Shown here: one piece after another, positions 8,819-10,715 of the stretch
Position numbering within the stretch: position 1 is the first letter of the stretch
Layout of the letters: every line of letters begins with the position of its first letter
DNA from: Euperipatoides rowelli
Taxonomy: Eukaryota; Onychophora; Udeonychophora; Euonychophora; Peripatopsidae
Strand: one strand, 5' to 3'
DNA length: 10,715 bases
Assembly (NCBI GenBank): GCA_003024985.2
Contig: PXIH01S0018623.1
The notes under the pieces: model-generated
Seen by the model: the letters and a program-made list of their open reading frames with translations, nothing else
Database searches by the model: none
Told to the model about the DNA's origin: nothing
Position numbers and translations under genes: made by a program

Positions 8819-9003
8819 CCTGACTTTTTAGATACAATATCCAACAACGTTTTGTGTACCGCTACCCAAAAAATTTCCGATAGTCAGGTTGGGTTTACCC
8901 AAAAAATATCCAATAATTTGGGTCGAGTAGTTTTCAATCCCGACTGTTGGCAATTTTTCAGGTACCAAAATTGTTTTTGGGTACCGGTATCTGAAAAGTC
9001 AGG
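8819..9003. mobile_element. 185-bp TA-flanked MITE with CCTGACTTTT ends
   Basis: CCTGACTTTTTAGATAC (8819-8835) and GTATCTGAAAAGTCAGG (8987-9003) are inverted copies with one mismatch. Each is directly flanked by TA (8817-8818 and 9004-9005), as expected for a TA-inserting element. Inside are subterminal repeats: ACCCAAAAAATTTCCGATA (about 8864) and ACCCAAAAAATATCCAATA (about 8898) are near-identical direct repeats. GGTACCAAAA and TTTTGGGTACC near the right end (8961-8985) form an inverted pair. The 81-codon open frame spanning it (8795-9040) follows these repeats and shows no protein-family features. Parentage (mariner-like or other) is inferred from the TA flanks only. Confidence 0.7.
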
Positions 9004-9009
9004 TATAAC

Positions 9010-9347
9010 CAGGACTCTTCCCATTTATCATCTTTCTTAAATATGTCTTCTTACTTCCTCTTAGAATTATCCTCTTGAATGGATAATTTACTTTAAACCA
9101 ACCTCATGTAATATAATTTCTTTCAGGATATTATTAATTTTATATGTTTCACCCTGTGAATTTGAAGATAAATACTACCTGATTTTTAATATATGGAAAA
9201 TTGGGTGTTTGAGACTTTTCCAAAATATGAATCTTCTCCCTATTCCATATAAGAAAATTATTACTATTTTTGAATGTTAAAATTTGCCAAGAAACCTTAA
9301 CTTTTCTTAATCATTAATTATTGGGACTCATGCCCTTTTAATTTTCA
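9010..9347. other. Non-coding DNA, nothing identified
   Basis: AT-rich spacer between the TA-flanked MITE and a block with a retroposon-like end. No frame or repeat could be supported. Confidence 0.5.
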
Positions 9348-9923
9348 TTTTTTTTAATAAATAAAACACTTTATTGAAATACTAAAAAAAACCAAAATCC
9401 ATAACATCAAAATTCCCACAACTAAACCCTAGGCATAATGTTCACAGTCTAATAAAGTGATAGAGTGTTCTCATACAACCAAAGTTCCTGAAAAGAACTA
9501 CATGGCAGATAAGTGAAGTCATTTTTCCAGAAAGATGCAAACACAATCTTAAGGTATATAATGGGTTAAAGTCTGATATGATTAAATATAGCTTGTCATC
9601 TTATTTTCCAAATCCCAAATCAATAAATCATTAGTATATGAGATTTTAATTTACTATGAATGTTACACAAGCAAAGGTCATGCAGACTGGCAATTTCTCA
9701 TGTCGACCTTTAACATTTTATCGATCCACATCCGCATATGTAAAAAGTGTGGACATTTTAACAAAATATTTTCTGTTGATTCCATGAATGCACTAGACTT
9801 TGACGAGTCGGTAAGGCTTTGTAAATTATTTTTTTTACAAAAATCCACCAGGTTTGGTGGTGGAAAATATGCAGTAATCATCTTGAGCAAAACAAGCCCA
9901 GCCACCAACCTAGTTACCCCTTG
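9348..9923 (-). mobile_element. Possible truncated retroelement 3' end, minus strand
   Basis: On the minus strand an open frame of about 80 codons starts near 9923 and ends with TGA at 9678. The first ATG lies about 10 codons in from 9908, so no true start is visible and a 5' truncation is likely. Its second half contains ESTENILLKCPHFLHMR, which resembles the Cys/His-containing C-terminal region of many non-LTR retrotransposon proteins (pattern -HILL-CP-F-R). The expected histidine is Asn here and the upstream Cys pair is poor. About 300 bases of possible 3' UTR follow, then AATAAA (9375-9370) and, 15 bases later, an A8 run (9355-9348). Together these suggest a retroposed or retroelement 3' end. 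The plus strand is also open here (9700-9924), so the coding call is weak. Confidence 0.3.
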
Positions 9924-9924
9924 A

Positions 9925-10197
9925 TGTCAATAATAATTAAAGTCTCTCACACTACTGTATTTTAATATTGGTGAAATCCATATTCGCAGGAAACTTGTCT
10001 AACATGTTTAATCTGTTAATTAGCGCTTTCCAAATCGGCATGTTTTTAATCCACTTTGCAATTATTTGTTTAATTAACTATTTTCTTTTCATTTGGTATT
10101 TTTTATTTTTGCTCTGTTTTTACTGTATATGTTCATAAGTTTTTATGCTTTATTTGTATGTTTTAATAAATAAATGGGATTATTTAAAAAAAAAAAA
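9925..10197 (+). mobile_element. Possible retroposon 3' end with poly(A), plus strand
   Basis: The sequence has a 3'-UTR character, rich in T, and ends in AATAAATAAAT (10165-10175) followed 10 bases later by a run of 12 A (10186-10197). This is the usual form of a LINE or processed-transcript terminus. The 74-codon plus-strand frame that ends at 9924 would lie directly upstream, but it has no recognisable domain apart from a single CKKC motif. No target-site duplication was found. The call is tentative because A-runs are common throughout this window. Confidence 0.3.
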
Positions 10198-10239
10198 TAT
10201 TTTTTGATATATATAATATTGTTTTATAGGTGACTAATT

Positions 10240-10600
10240 GAAAAGGCCAATGTGATTTGAAATGCAATGGGCTCTAGTTATCCTCCCCTCCTCCCTCCTA
10301 CCCCATAATCCCCTCCTTTCCTAACCCCTTCTTCTCCCGTACTTCCTCTGGCCATTTATTGAATCAAAGATGAAAAATTGCCCTTTGCTGAAAAGCCCAT
10401 TTTAAATTGAAATACAACCAGCCCTAGTCACCCCCCTCCTCTCGGCCTTCCTATCCCTACCCTTCTAATACCCCCTCCGCTAACCGATCCTCTTACCTCC
10501 TCTTCCCATTTATCATTTTACAAATGAAAAAATGCTATTATCCAATATGATTTTTAATATAAATCTCTAGTAATTCCTCCCCCCACCCACCTCAAAAAAT
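10240..10600. repeat. Pyrimidine-rich tandem repeat, ~147-bp period
   Basis: Three decayed units begin at 10240 (GAAAAGGCCAATGTGATTTG), 10390 (GAAAAGCCCATTTTAAATTG) and about 10535 (ATTATCCAATATGATTTTTA), giving periods of 150 and about 145 bp. Each has an AT-rich head, a CTCTAGT- or CCCTAGT-like block, then a C/T-only tract. The first two end in CCATTTAT...GATGAAAAATTGC-like sequence; the third is partial. The C/T strand is strongly biased (10280-10350, 10430-10510, 10576-10592), a composition able to form triplex DNA. No coding potential was found. Confidence 0.75.
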
Positions 10601-10615
10601 CCTTATTTTCTAGAG

Positions 10616-10715
10616 CAGTGGCCCCCAACATTTTTACATGTGAGGACCACTTTTCCAACTATATATATATATATAAGTTGCGGAACACCAGCTCACACAA
10701 ATAGATATGATTATT
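10616..10715 (+). mobile_element. hAT-like transposon terminus, cut by window end
   Basis: The sequence starts CAGTGGCCCCCAACATTTTT and continues GAGGACCACTTTT and CGGAACACCAGCTCA. This closely resembles the terminal inverted repeat and subterminal region shared by many animal hAT elements (CAGTGGTYCCCAACCTTTTT followed by GGACCACTTTT). The eight bases before it, TTCTAGAG, fit the hAT target preference nTnnnnAn, but the other end lies beyond the window, so the duplication cannot be confirmed. A (TA)n microsatellite (about 10661-10674) sits inside. Whether the element is autonomous or a short derivative cannot be seen. Confidence 0.65.

Noticed and set aside
8795-9040. 81-codon ATG-initiated frame on the plus strand
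   Set aside because: Almost all of it is the TA-flanked MITE and its internal repeats; the translation shows no recognisable domain.
1-10715. CRISPR array or bacterial operon
   Set aside because: No regularly spaced short repeats with unique spacers, no ribosome-binding sites before frames and no closely packed genes.

Overview
This window is AT-rich, intron-poor, gene-poor eukaryotic DNA. It has long A/T runs, one undetermined base (5911), few CpGs and no intact protein-coding gene. The best clue to the source is a decayed gene copy at 5311-6453. Its conserved blocks match a multi-copy, functionally uncharacterised protein family that I know mainly from arthropods (aphids, spiders and others) and Hydra. 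Several short non-autonomous DNA elements, a tRNA-derived SINE-like unit and a hAT-type terminus fit an invertebrate animal, most likely an arthropod, with a cnidarian as the alternative. This is inference; no species is assigned.

Layout. 1-1857: AT-rich non-coding DNA with one degenerate tandem duplication (1316-1437). 1858-2070: a 213-bp foldback element that is almost one long palindrome. 2347-2801: a 439-bp element with ~128-bp inverted repeats, flanked by an exact 8-bp duplication (CATAGAAT). 2802-4758: non-coding DNA, with a local CpG cluster (3970-4054) followed by a G-rich GTTAGGG-like stretch (4091-4155). 4759-5030: a perfect 24-bp tandem duplication and a perfect 16-bp hairpin. 5311-6884: the pseudogene, whose 3' third is duplicated in tandem (6170-6507 and 6508-6884). 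About 7070-7238: a SINE-like unit on the minus strand with pol III A and B boxes. 7731-7957: a degenerate AT-rich repeat. 8819-9003: a 185-bp MITE flanked by TA. 9348-10197: a block bounded by two poly(A)-like ends that point outward, with a weak retroelement-like reading frame on the minus strand. 10240-10600: a pyrimidine-rich tandem repeat with a ~147-bp period. 10616-10715: the start of a hAT-like transposon, cut by the window edge.

No genes work together here. The window is a layered set of insertions, duplications and decay. The relative order can be read in one place: the tandem duplication came after the gene had already been disabled, and a 37-bp deletion in the first unit came later. 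I see no evidence of a new functional system. The items most worth following up are the three foldback/MITE families, the duplicated pseudogene and the ~147-bp repeat.
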